Positions 1-6,978 of a DNA stretch of 30,875 bases are shown here, piece after piece (the first letter of the stretch is position 1; each line of letters opens with the position of its first letter). Below the pieces are notes generated by a model, which was not told the DNA's origin, did no database searches, and saw only the letters and a list, made by a program, of their open reading frames with translations. The position numbers were made by a program, and so were the translations under genes. The stretch comes from CAYQNU01 sp964419055 (GTDB taxonomy: Bacteria > Bacteroidota > Bacteroidia > Flavobacteriales_D > Parvicellaceae): positions 1 through 30,875 of the forward strand of contig CAYQNU010000030.1 in the NCBI GenBank assembly GCA_964419055.1, given 5' to 3'.

Positions 1-594
1 TTGATTAAAAATAGATTTTAGTATCGAGAAGGACGGTTAACGAGTTATTCAGTTGTTCAGTTATTCAGTTTTCAGTAAGTAGTCACTTCGAGTGAAAATC
101 GTACATTTTTATCAATTAGCATAGCGATTGATTAAAAATAGATTTTAGTATCGAGAAGGACGGTTAACGAGTTATTCAGTTGTTCAGTTATTCAGTTTTC
201 AGTAAGTAGTCACTTCGAGTGAAAATCGTACATTTTTATCAATTAGCATAGCGGTTGATTAAAAATAGATTTTAGTATCGAGAAGGACGGTTAACGAGTT
301 ATTCAGTTGTTCAGTCAAGACGAAGCAAAGCTTGTCTTGATGCAGACCTTGCGTCTGCATTATTCAGTTTTCAGTAAGTAGTCACTTCGAGTGAAAATCG
401 TACATTTTTATCAATAAGCATAGCGATTGATTAAAAATAGATTTTAGTATCGAGAAGGACGGTTAACGAGTTATTCAGTTGTTCAGTTATTCAGTTTTCA
501 GTAAGTAGTCACTTCGAGTGAAAATCGTACATTTTTATCAATTAGCATAGCGGTTGATTAAAAATAGATTTTAGTATCGAGAAGGACGGTTAAC
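1..594. repeat. 127-bp tandem repeat array, about 4.3 units
   Basis: Units start at about 1, 128, 255, 427 and 554, so the spacing is 127 bp except between the third and fourth units (172 bp, because of a 45-bp insert). Units differ at only a few bases. Each holds internal short repeats of the type TTATTCAGT/TGTTCAGT and the palindrome CACTTCGAGTG. No credible coding region is present. The array begins before the window edge and lies downstream of metX. The reverse complement of a unit resembles the repeats at 30390-30875 (blocks TTCTCGATAC, TCTATTTT, ATTTTCACTCGAA). Function unknown. Confidence 0.95.
316..360. repeat. 45-bp double-hairpin insertion inside the tandem array
   Basis: One repeat unit is interrupted by exactly 45 bp. 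The insert consists of two adjacent inverted repeats: 316-339 (arms CAAGAC and GTCTTG, inner arms AAGC and GCTT) and 340-360 (arms ATGCAGAC and GTCTGCAT around CTTGC). The flanking unit sequence continues without loss. It resembles a small palindromic mobile repeat, but no transposase or source copy is visible in the window. Confidence 0.8.
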
Positions 595-637
595 AAGTAA
601 TTTATTTATTAAGCACATTACATATCTTTATACTTTT

Positions 638-1564
638 TCATAAAACATGTTTCTTAAGCACATTCGTCAATTTTTCATATTCAATCAAAAAGGCATCGTG
701 TCCATGAATGGATTCAATTTCGATGTAGTGATTTTCTATTCCTGCTTGGTCTAATAATTTTTTAGTGTTTAAATTTTCAAATTTGCTGAACAAAATGTCT
801 GAACAAATGACCACTTGTATGATAGTGGCTTGCAATTGTTTGAAGGCCAGTTCAGGTGTTTCAAATTCTTTCGTTGCATAAATGTTTCCCAACAATTGGT
901 TCATCATTTTGTAGGCTGATAACGTAAATCGGCTTTTCAATCGATTTCCATGATGATTAAGCCATCCGATGACATTAGCTTCGTTTTTATCCGTATCGAT
1001 GCTGTTGTTAAACTTATGGGCAAAATCCTTCGGATTACGGTAAAAAAACATCGCCATTTGTCGCGCTAGTTCCAACGGTTGATCAGATGTGTTGAGCAAC
1101 ATATCTTGCGTATGTGCAAACCCTTTTACCCAGTCATTCGACTTCCAGTCTGTAGCAATCGGAATAGCTGTTTTGATGTATGTTGGATGGTTGATGATGA
1201 TGTCCCAAAGTAATCCTCCACCTAACGAACCACCAATTCCAAATGCTAATGTTTCATATCCGTTAATTTGTAGTGTCTGCACAATAGCATCGGCTATAAT
1301 TCTGGAATCAAAATCTTTATAGTTTTCTATAAAATTATCGTCATAGCCATTTCCGGGAATGTTGATGCCAATGATGTGGAATTTTCGGGTGTCAAATAGT
1401 TTATTTTCTCCGAAAAGTTCTTTCCACCAACCTTTTTCACCAGCTACGGTTGCATTACCCGTTAGCGCGTGTATCACTAAAACACTTGGACCTTGGTCTT
1501 TAGAAACCCCAAAAGTCTCGAAGGAAACTTTTGGGGGATTATTGAAATTGAAACGTGTTGACAT
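638..1564 (-). CDS. metX: Homoserine O-acetyltransferase-like alpha/beta hydrolase (MetX family)
   Basis: It likely transfers an acetyl group from acetyl-CoA to homoserine, giving the substrate of the adjacent MetY. The 308-aa product is an alpha/beta-hydrolase. It has the MetX-like N-terminal block VIHALTGNATVAG near residue 30 and a nucleophile elbow GGSLGGG with Ser113. The acid is in CSDILF (Asp256) and the catalytic His in GHDAFL (His289), all in MetX order. It is shorter than classical MetX (about 350-380 aa). It lies 35 bp behind metY on the same strand and is probably cotranscribed from the attenuated metY promoter. The function is inferred from motifs and context; other acyltransferase or hydrolase activity in this fold cannot be excluded. 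Confidence 0.85.
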   Translation of the reverse strand: MSTRFNFNNPPKVSFETFGVSKDQGPSVLVIHALTGNATVAGEKGWWKELFGENKLFDTRKFHIIGINIPGNGYDDNFIENYKDFDSRIIADAIVQTLQINGYETLAFGIGGSLGGGLLWDIIINHPTYIKTAIPIATDWKSNDWVKGFAHTQDMLLNTSDQPLELARQMAMFFYRNPKDFAHKFNNSIDTDKNEANVIGWLNHHGNRLKSRFTLSAYKMMNQLLGNIYATKEFETPELAFKQLQATIIQVVICSDILFSKFENLNTKKLLDQAGIENHYIEIESIHGHDAFLIEYEKLTNVLKKHVL

Positions 1565-1599
1565 AAAATGATGTGTTGCTAGATGATAAATATATTATT

Positions 1600-2889
1600 T
1601 TATGCGATTGTAGGAGATTTTACCAGCTGAATGGCTTGTTCAATATCTGTTAGGATATCTTCGATGTCTTCAATACCCACTGATAGTCTAATTAAATCTG
1701 GAGTAACACCCGTAGCCGCTTGTTCCTCAAAAGTCAATTGTTGGTGGGTAGTACTGGCTGGATGAATAATCAATGATTTGGTATCACCAATATTGGCTAA
1801 AAGAGAGAATAACTTGGTATGATCTACAAAAGTTTTTGCTGCCTCAAAACCACCTTTTAGACCAAAGGTTACTAAACCACTTTGACCCGTTGGAAGGTAT
1901 TTTTTAGACAAATCGTAATATTTTGAAGTGGCCAATCCTGGATAATTTACCCAAGCTACTTCTTCATTTTTTTCAAGCCATTGGGCAACTTTTAACGCAT
2001 TTTCGCTGTGTTTTTTAATGCGCACTTCCAACGTTTCTAGTCCTTGAATTATTTGAAAACTATTAAACGGACTCAACGCTGCACCCAAATCACGCAAACC
2101 TTCTATTCTTAGCTTGGCCAAATAAGAAGCATTACCCAATGCTTCACTATAAATTAATCCATGGTAACCTGCAGAAGGCGTATTGAATTCGGGGAATTTG
2201 TTATTTTTCCAATCAAATGTACCTCCGTCAATGACAATTCCACCCAACGAATTACCTTGACCACCGATATATTTCGTTAGCGAATGAATCACAACGTTAG
2301 CGCCATATTTCAACGGGTTTAGTAGGGAAGGAGTAGCTACGGTGTTATCCACAAAAAAGGGAATTTTCAGTCCTTTGGCAATAGCAGCGATTCCTTCAAT
2401 GTCCACTACATCTAATTTAGGATTACCCAACGATTCGGTAAAAAACAAACGCGTATTTTCTTGGCTTGCTTCAAAGAAATTATGAACATTAGAAGGGTCA
2501 ACAAATGAAGTCGTAATGCCTAAGCGAGGTAAGGTAACTTTTAATAAGTTGTAGGTTCCACCGTATAAACTATTGGAAGCCACAATGTGATCTCCCGATT
2601 TGAGTAAGGTCAACAATGCATTGGAAATGGCGGCTGTACCCGAAGCGAAACTAACGGCTCCAATACCTCCTTCAATAGCAGCTAATCGTTGCTCGAGAAT
2701 ATCATTGGTTGGATTGTTCAAACGGGTGTAAATGTATCCCGATTCAGCTAAGGAAAACAAGTTGGCAGCATGTTGTGTGTTATCAAAAACATAGGATGAT
2801 GTTTGATAAATGGGAACAGAACGTGTACCTTGTGTTTTAGAAGTATCGTGTCCTGAGTGAAGTGCTTGAGTTGAAATTTTTGTGCTCAT
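1600..2889 (-). CDS. metY: O-acetylhomoserine sulfhydrylase (aminocarboxypropyltransferase)
   Basis: This is a PLP enzyme of the Cys/Met metabolism family (fold type I). It forms homocysteine from O-acetylhomoserine and sulfide in the cytoplasm. The 429-aa length is usual for MetY. Visible motifs are the N-terminal TQALHSGHD and SVPIYQTSSYVF, the YTRLNNPT phosphate-binding block near residues 54-61, and SGTAAISNAL. The PLP-lysine motif HSLTKYIGGQG has Lys206, and the C-terminus carries HPASTTHQQL. It is the first gene of the metY-metX operon. The 430-nt region upstream holds a promoter, two Met/Cys-rich leader peptides and two terminators, so expression is probably set by methionine/cysteine supply. 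The start ATG lies about 50 nt beyond the last terminator. Confidence 0.95.
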   Translation of the reverse strand: MSTKISTQALHSGHDTSKTQGTRSVPIYQTSSYVFDNTQHAANLFSLAESGYIYTRLNNPTNDILEQRLAAIEGGIGAVSFASGTAAISNALLTLLKSGDHIVASNSLYGGTYNLLKVTLPRLGITTSFVDPSNVHNFFEASQENTRLFFTESLGNPKLDVVDIEGIAAIAKGLKIPFFVDNTVATPSLLNPLKYGANVVIHSLTKYIGGQGNSLGGIVIDGGTFDWKNNKFPEFNTPSAGYHGLIYSEALGNASYLAKLRIEGLRDLGAALSPFNSFQIIQGLETLEVRIKKHSENALKVAQWLEKNEEVAWVNYPGLATSKYYDLSKKYLPTGQSGLVTFGLKGGFEAAKTFVDHTKLFSLLANIGDTKSLIIHPASTTHQQLTFEEQAATGVTPDLIRLSVGIEDIEDILTDIEQAIQLVKSPTIA

Positions 2890-2939
2890 AATATGTATTA
2901 TTTTAATTTTTTGTTTTTAATTTTTGTTTTTGTGGAATG

Positions 2940-2977
2940 AAAAAAGCCCCTTCAGATGTGCGGTATCCGAAGGGGCT
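2940..2977 (-). terminator. Attenuator terminator T2 in the metY leader
   Basis: On the minus strand the RNA forms a 9-bp stem AGCCCCTTC / GAAGGGGCT (arms 2969-2977 and 2945-2953) followed at once by a run of U (2945-2940). It lies 50 nt before the metY start, so it must be conditional. The CGGATACC at 2969-2962, partly in the loop and at the base of the 5' arm, can instead pair with GGTATCCG at 3033-3026, which would prevent hairpin formation. Confidence 0.85.
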
Positions 2978-3010
2978 ATTTAGTTTTTTTTGTTGTAATA
3001 TTTATATGAA

Positions 3011-3073
3011 TTACTCAACTATTCCCGGATACCTAGTGGTGTGGAAAACCATGCACATACACATACAACACAT
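3011..3073 (-). CDS. Met/Cys-rich leader peptide 2 of the metYX operon
   Basis: A 20-codon ORF reads MCCMCMCMVFHTTRYPGIVE: seven of the first eight residues after the start region are Met or Cys, in an alternating run of eight. It sits just upstream of an antiterminator/terminator pair (3026-3033 and 2940-2977). This is the classic design of a translation-coupled transcription attenuator. The encoded amino acids match the operon product (homocysteine, then methionine) and its sulfur source. An overlapping ORF starting at 3078 in another frame (MSCVVCVCAW...) is Cys-rich but lacks Met, so I prefer this frame. No Shine-Dalgarno is visible, as usual in the phylum. The assignment is inferred from sequence logic, not from a known family. 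Confidence 0.75.
   Translation of the reverse strand: MCCMCMCMVFHTTRYPGIVE
3026..3033 (-). promoter_or_regulatory. Antiterminator 5' strand of module 2
   Basis: The minus-strand RNA segment GGTATCCG is exactly complementary to CGGATACC at 2969-2962 in terminator T2. Two further G-U pairs extend the duplex to about 10 bp. It lies within codons 14-17 of the leader peptide, so a ribosome stalled in the Met/Cys codons would leave it free and a ribosome that reads on would cover it. Confidence 0.7.
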
Positions 3074-3176
3074 GACATTCACGTGTGGATTAACAATCCT
3101 GCTTTTTGTTGCGAAGTGTTGGTTGGTTTTCATTTTATTTGGGTTTTTAAAATTTTCTTTGTTTTGGTTTTTGGGT

Positions 3177-3210
3177 AAAAAAATAGCCTTGTCGTTTGAG
3201 TGACAAGGCT
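3177..3210 (-). terminator. Attenuator terminator T1 in the metY leader
   Basis: Minus-strand stem AGCCTTGTC / GACAAGGCT (arms 3202-3210 and 3185-3193, 8-nt loop) followed by A and seven U (3183-3177). It is upstream of leader peptide 2 and downstream of leader peptide 1. The segment CTTGTCAC (3207-3200), which includes most of the 5' arm, can pair instead with GTGACAAG at 3254-3247. Confidence 0.85.
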
Positions 3211-3246
3211 TTTACATATTTTGTTTGATTTTATGCAATAGTCATT

Positions 3247-3254
3247 CTTGTCAC
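3247..3254 (-). promoter_or_regulatory. Antiterminator 5' strand of module 1, overlapping the leader stop codon
   Basis: Minus-strand GTGACAAG is perfectly complementary to CTTGTCAC in the 5' arm of terminator T1. It contains the TGA stop of leader peptide 1 (3253-3251). A ribosome that reaches the stop therefore occludes the antiterminator and permits termination, while one stalled at earlier Met/Cys codons leaves it free. Confidence 0.72.
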
Positions 3255-3304
3255 CTTTTTGAGGTACACATCATAGAACAACACATTTGCATTAAATTTT
3301 TCAT
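3251..3304 (-). CDS. Met/Cys-rich leader peptide 1 of the metYX operon
   Basis: A 17-codon ORF reads MKNLMQMCCSMMCTSKR, with five Met and three Cys. It starts about 23 nt after the -7 box of a consensus promoter, so it is the first translated element of the transcript. Its stop codon lies inside the antiterminator strand at 3247-3254. The arrangement of peptide, antiterminator and terminator repeats in module 2 about 230 nt downstream, although the two modules share no obvious nucleotide identity. That fits independent maintenance by function. Experimental proof of translation is lacking. Confidence 0.78.
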   Translation of the reverse strand: MKNLMQMCCSMMCTSKR

Positions 3305-3326
3305 TTTCTGTTTTTGATTTCGGGTA

Positions 3327-3359
3327 CAAAGTTATGCTCAAAAAAAAATAACTTCCAAA
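3327..3359 (-). promoter_or_regulatory. Promoter of the metYX leader
   Basis: On the minus strand, TTTG (3359-3356) and TAACTTTG (3334-3327) are separated by about 20 nt. This fits the Bacteroidota consensus TTTG / TAnnTTTG. Transcription would begin near 3320, shortly before leader peptide 1. Confidence 0.8.
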
Positions 3360-3402
3360 TTTATTTTTAAAAAAGTTAAAAATATTTTTTTGAGAAAAAA
3401 TA

Positions 3403-4011
3403 TTAACCTATTTTAAATGATAGTCCACCACCAACAAAATAGGGCGCTGTGCCAAGTCCAACTTCAAAATTAATTCCAATAAAATCATTGAAATATTTTC
3501 GAGCTCCAAAAAGAACTTGAACCGTAAAAGCATTTGGAGTTTTTGCTTCATTAGCTCTATTATCTCCATAATTATTCAATATTGAATATTCACCTTTCCA
3601 AGTAGAAAATCCAAAACGTCCACCTACATACATATCTAAAGTTTCATCTGCACCAAAATGAAATAAAGGTCTAATACCAATATTCTGTCTTGATAAAGAA
3701 ACATTTGCATTATATATGGTATCATTTATGGTTTTAGTCTCTTCAGTACTGAATTTATTAAAGGAATAAGCGGCACCAATACTGAAGTTTTCAGCAATTG
3801 CAAAATCAAGTTGAGCATTCAAAAGAGGTATTTCTTTTACAGGCTGAAATCCACTTGCTTTTAACGATGTGTTAATAACACCTTTAACTAAAGTGGTTGT
3901 TAAAGAATATCCAATTCCACCGGTTATCACCAATTCATTTTGAGCTTTTTGTGCAAAAGTAGAAAGTGAAAACAGCACACTTGAAAGGGTGAGGATAATA
4001 ATTTTCTTCAT
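3403..4011 (-). CDS. Putative outer-membrane beta-barrel protein
   Basis: A 202-aa protein. Residues 1-20 form a signal peptide (MKKIIILTLSSVLFSLSTFAQ) with a likely cleavage site after TFA. The mature part alternates polar and hydrophobic residues with Gly-rich turns (GGIGYSL, GAAYSFNKF, GGRFGFSTW, FGARKYF, VGGGLSFKIG). It ends in a short beta strand, as in small OmpA-like or OMP_b-brl porin-like barrels. No enzymatic motif is visible. A promoter TAATTTTG lies at 4062-4055. It is probably monocistronic. The precise role is unknown. Confidence 0.75.
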   Translation of the reverse strand: MKKIIILTLSSVLFSLSTFAQKAQNELVITGGIGYSLTTTLVKGVINTSLKASGFQPVKEIPLLNAQLDFAIAENFSIGAAYSFNKFSTEETKTINDTIYNANVSLSRQNIGIRPLFHFGADETLDMYVGGRFGFSTWKGEYSILNNYGDNRANEAKTPNAFTVQVLFGARKYFNDFIGINFEVGLGTAPYFVGGGLSFKIG

Positions 4012-4054
4012 AATTGTTGTTTTAATTTTTTAGGATTTGTTTCAAAAACATTGC

Positions 4055-4062
4055 CAAAATTA
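4055..4062 (-). promoter_or_regulatory. -7 box for the barrel protein gene
   Basis: Minus-strand TAATTTTG matches TAnnTTTG and lies 43 nt before the start codon. No clear TTTG -33 element is seen. Confidence 0.5.
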
Positions 4063-4134
4063 GTTAAAAATGTAAATGATTATTTTTTTTGGAGTTTAAT
4101 TTTTAAACGAAGTTGATTTTAAAACAAATATATC

Positions 4135-4142
4135 TACCTTTG
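4135..4142 (+). promoter_or_regulatory. -7 box for tRNA-Ser
   Basis: TACCTTTG matches TAnnTTTG and lies 14 nt before the tRNA 5' end. Confidence 0.55.
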
Positions 4143-4156
4143 CGCATCGAAATTCG

Positions 4157-4246
4157 GGAGACTTGTCAGAGCGGCCGAACGAGCACGCTTGGAAAGCGTG
4201 TATACTGGAAACGGTATCGAGGGTTCGAATCCCTCAGTCTCCGCCA
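4157..4246 (+). tRNA. tRNA-Ser(GGA)
   Basis: The acceptor arms GGAGACT and AGTCTCC pair over 7 bp. The anticodon arm is CACGC-TTGGAAA-GCGTG with anticodon GGA. There is a long class II variable arm and the T loop GGTTCGAATCC. The discriminator G is followed by an encoded CCA (4244-4246). It reads UCC and UCU serine codons. A terminator follows 15 nt downstream. Confidence 0.98.
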
Positions 4247-4261
4247 ACCAATTATTAAAAA

Positions 4262-4283
4262 CCCCGCATTAGCGGGGTTTTTT
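4262..4283 (+). terminator. Terminator of tRNA-Ser
   Basis: The stem CCCCGC / GCGGGG around ATTA is followed by six T, with A residues before it. This is a standard intrinsic terminator. Confidence 0.9.
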
Positions 4284-4372
4284 GTTTAAAAAAACAGCAA
4301 GCTCGCTTGCATGTTTTTGAAAAACAAAAAACCAACAAAAGCTTTGCTTTTGGGTTTTTAATGATTGGTTGA

Positions 4373-4680
4373 AGCCCCCCCAAAAAAAAGGGAAGGGCGC
4401 AGCCAATCCCTTTTTGATTGCGGTAAAGTTTGATTTTAATTCAGGTTTTTAATCCCCCAAAAAGGGAAAGGCGCAGCCAATCCCTTTTTGATTGCAGTAA
4501 AGTTTGATTTTAATTCAGGTTTTTAATCCCCCAAAAAGGGAAAGGCGCAGCCAATCCCTTTTTGATTGCAGTAAAGTTTGATTCTAATTCAGGTTCTAAA
4601 TCCCCAAAAAGGGAAGGGCGCAGCCAATCCCTTTTTGATTGCGGTAAAGTTTGATTTTAATTCAGGTTCTTAATCCTTTT
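4373..4680. repeat. 74-bp tandem hairpin repeat, four copies
   Basis: The core GCAGCCAATCCC recurs at about 4399, 4473, 4547 and 4620, a spacing of 73-74 bp. Each copy carries a nested inverted repeat: AAAAAGGGA, then GGC-GCA-GCC, then TCCCTTTTT. The rest of the unit contains TTTGATTTTAATTCAGG. The first copy is least regular. Just upstream (4289-4360) are other short inverted repeats such as CAAAAGC-TTT-GCTTTTG. No gene is seen in 4284-4778. The hairpins could act as terminators in either direction, or the unit may simply be a selfish repeat. Confidence 0.9.
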
Positions 4681-4778
4681 TTATATTTTCCTCTTTCTTA
4701 ACATCCTATCAAAAGGCTTCCTGTAAATTAATTTGGTATTTGATAATACCTTTCCCTCAAATTATTAAATAAAAATCT

Positions 4779-4786
4779 TAAATTTG
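4779..4786 (+). promoter_or_regulatory. -7 box deciding the start of the next gene
   Basis: TAAATTTG fits TAnnTTTG. Transcription would start near 4793. This rules out a longer reading from TTG at 4784 and supports the ATG at 4817. Confidence 0.55.
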
Positions 4787-4816
4787 TTTCATAACACCCT
4801 TATTCAACCACTTTTT

Positions 4817-5428
4817 ATGAAAAAAAACAAATGGATAATCCTTTCTATAGTTAGTATCGTAATCGGATTACTATTATTATTGACCTACGTTAATAAATCC
4901 TCTACCATAGCTAAATTAGAAAAGTTGAACTATGTTAAAGGGGAACTTTTTCGATATGAAGTGCAACGAAAATTGCTCAAAAAGAGAGAATTTAAAAATC
5001 AATTAGACATATACTTGATTGGAGATGAAACGTGTTATAAAGGCAGTTCTCATTTTATTACTACCATTAACGAACAAAAGTTCTATCAAGTAAGTTTTAC
5101 TGGGGCACCCGTTGAAATTGGTTACATCGATACCGATGACCCATTAGTAAAAGAAATGTATGATTTAAAAGTGGAAGTTTTACCTACGTATGATTATTAC
5201 CCTTATCATTATTATTATCACTATTACTATGATTATTACGATACCTACTACTATAAGAAATGGCAAAATGATTCAATTCACCATAATGCTTCATTTCAGA
5301 GTATTGTGGATGTCAACGGCATTAAGCAAAAAGTTCGTAATGAACAATTAGCTATGCTGATTTTTGGAGGTGTATTTTTAGGTTTATTTGCCGTTTTTTT
5401 AACCGTACATTTTAAAAAGTCGAAATAA
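4817..5428 (+). CDS. Unknown membrane protein with a tyrosine/histidine-rich loop
   Basis: A 203-aa protein with hydrophobic helices near residues 7-25 and 178-197, so both ends are probably membrane-anchored with the middle part outside or in the periplasm. It is followed by a short basic tail (HFKKSK). About residues 122-152 are extraordinarily rich in Tyr with His and Asp (pieces such as YDYYPYHYYY and DYYDTYYYKK). The overall plan of N-TM, extracytoplasmic domain and C-TM resembles DUF3592-type proteins, but I do not recognise the family with confidence. It is convergent with the ankyrin gene. Confidence 0.7.
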   Translation: MKKNKWIILSIVSIVIGLLLLLTYVNKSSTIAKLEKLNYVKGELFRYEVQRKLLKKREFKNQLDIYLIGDETCYKGSSHFITTINEQKFYQVSFTGAPVEIGYIDTDDPLVKEMYDLKVEVLPTYDYYPYHYYYHYYYDYYDTYYYKKWQNDSIHHNASFQSIVDVNGIKQKVRNEQLAMLIFGGVFLGLFAVFLTVHFKKSK

Positions 5429-5533
5429 AAAGTATTCGCTGTTAGCTAATTAAAACTAAACAGAACTAAAAAGTGCTTTAATCTTATTGCTCTTTTAATC
5501 AATTTATTATAGCAATTGAATTAAACAATTACT

Positions 5534-6262
5534 TTACTTCGATTTCTTACTTTTCTTCTTTTTCGCTTTGTCTTTTCCTTCTACAGGTAATGTTGGAGGT
5601 GTAGAGGCAGGAGTCATCATTTTTATGATTTCAGCATTGCCATTTAATTTGGCGTAATCCAACGCTGTTTTTCCTGATTTATCTTTAAGCGTAATATCCG
5701 CTTTATTAGCCAATAGTTTTTTAATTGATTTTGTATAACCAAATTCAGCAGCATACATTAAAATGGTTTTACCTTTTTCATTCTGAAAGTTAACTCGTGC
5801 AATAGAAGCTGAGTCAGATGGATTGGGTTCTCCAAATGAAGATATAAAATACGTATTGATGATCGAATCAAATTCTTTTTCTGTAACTCCATGATTATGT
5901 TTAACCAATAACGAATAATACTCTCCAATGTCGTTTCTTCTACCAAAACAAGGATCGTTTAAGAAAAACAACGTATTTTTGATGGGTTCTTTAGCCATTT
6001 TTAATGCGGTATACAATGCCTCTTTTTTGTCATCATTGCAATAAAAACCATACGCATGAAAAAGTTCTGTAAAAACAGTGTACTCATGATTACCGTATCT
6101 ACCAATCACTTCGTTCATATTATTCCCGTCATTTATGTACTTCATAAGTTCTTCGGAAGTCATCTTTTCTATTTTCTCAGATAGTTCTTTATTGGAAAAA
6201 TCTTGGCCAAAACCAAGTAATGAAGTTAGTGTGAAACTAAAAATTAGGGTAATTTTTTTCAT
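5534..6262 (-). CDS. Exported ankyrin-repeat protein
   Basis: A 242-aa protein with a signal peptide (MKKITLIFSFTLTSLLGFGQ) cleaved around residue 19. The C-terminal half has two ankyrin repeats, NEKGKTILMYAAEFGYTKSIKKLLANKADI and KDKSGKTALDYAKLNGNAEIIKMM. It ends in a lysine-rich tail. The middle holds Cys residues in DPCFGRR. Ankyrin repeats bind proteins; the partner is unknown. Likely periplasmic. A weak -7-like TATATTTA lies just upstream. Confidence 0.8.
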   Translation of the reverse strand: MKKITLIFSFTLTSLLGFGQDFSNKELSEKIEKMTSEELMKYINDGNNMNEVIGRYGNHEYTVFTELFHAYGFYCNDDKKEALYTALKMAKEPIKNTLFFLNDPCFGRRNDIGEYYSLLVKHNHGVTEKEFDSIINTYFISSFGEPNPSDSASIARVNFQNEKGKTILMYAAEFGYTKSIKKLLANKADITLKDKSGKTALDYAKLNGNAEIIKMMTPASTPPTLPVEGKDKAKKKKSKKSK

Positions 6263-6607
6263 AATGGGTGTTTTTTTTGTAAATATATAAATTTTAAAAG
6301 ATGGTTACACTCATAAGTGAAATAAGTTGAAAAAGATACAAAGAGAGGTTCATAAACTTAGAAAACTCTTTTAATTTTTTTGAGTATCTATCATTAAACC
6401 CGTAATCTAGGTTTGATTGCAGAAGAAATGGGTGTTTTAATTCTCAGCATTTATATCTAATTACATATAAATTTACGTAAATTTAAATAATTATATTCAA
6501 TTGCATATAAAAAGCCATCCAACTCATTGATGATAATATTAGATTACATCTTTAAGTTCATGTTTCCTTTTTTTTGAAAACAGTTGTGTATGTATATAGG
6601 TTATATT

Positions 6608-6626
6608 AATTCGCGATTCGCGAATT
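6608..6626. promoter_or_regulatory. 19-bp operator-like palindrome
   Basis: AATTCGCGA-T-TCGCGAATT is a perfect inverted repeat with a one-base centre. It lies just upstream of a TATCTTTA -7-like box (6640-6647) and of the decayed gene at 6668. Such a position suits a dimeric repressor, possibly autoregulation by the lost gene. The CG-rich core stands out in this AT-rich region. Confidence 0.5.
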
Positions 6627-6667
6627 GAGAATTAATTTCTATCTTTATTGTACAAAATTAAATACAC

Positions 6668-6889
6668 ATTGAGGACATTGTTTATATTCTAAATTACACT
6701 TCTAATAGTGTCAAACTAATTTCCGCAGCCGATGTTGAAGTTTGAAAATACTTAGTGGAGTGCTTTCAAGATATTTTAAAAGATACTATAAAGCAAGAAG
6801 CTATATTGGGGAATCTTTTTTATGAAGAACAAGAACTTCGGTATACTAAAATTATAGATAATTTAAAACAAATCTGCTCTAATATTTAA
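6668..6889 (+). pseudogene. Decayed small gene at the island border
   Basis: A continuous frame of 73 codons reads IEDIVYILNYTSNSVKL..., interrupted only by TGA at codon 26 (6743-6745). It then continues as KYLVECFQDILKDTIKQ and LFYEEQELRYTKIIDNL and ends at TAA. The position expected for the start is ATT, with a stop just upstream, so both start and one internal codon seem mutated. The helical, charged composition could fit a small regulator or antitoxin, but no family is recognised. The palindrome at 6608-6626 lies in its promoter region. Confidence 0.45.
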
Positions 6890-6978
6890 TGAACTCAATA
6901 GCTAAGTTACTCTATTTCACCAAAAGCTAAACTTCACTATCCAATTAAAAAGGATACCTAAGAAAAACACCCATCTTT

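Noticed and set aside
1..600. CRISPR array
   Set aside because: The 127-bp units repeat over their whole length with no unique spacers.
2937..3203. 88-aa plus-strand frame over the metY leader
   Set aside because: It covers terminators and leader peptides of the opposite strand and has low-complexity content; the minus-strand attenuator explains the sequence.
3011..3360. SAM-I (S-box) riboswitch upstream of metY
   Set aside because: The conserved S-box core motifs could not be found on the minus strand; the leader-peptide model explains the terminators better.
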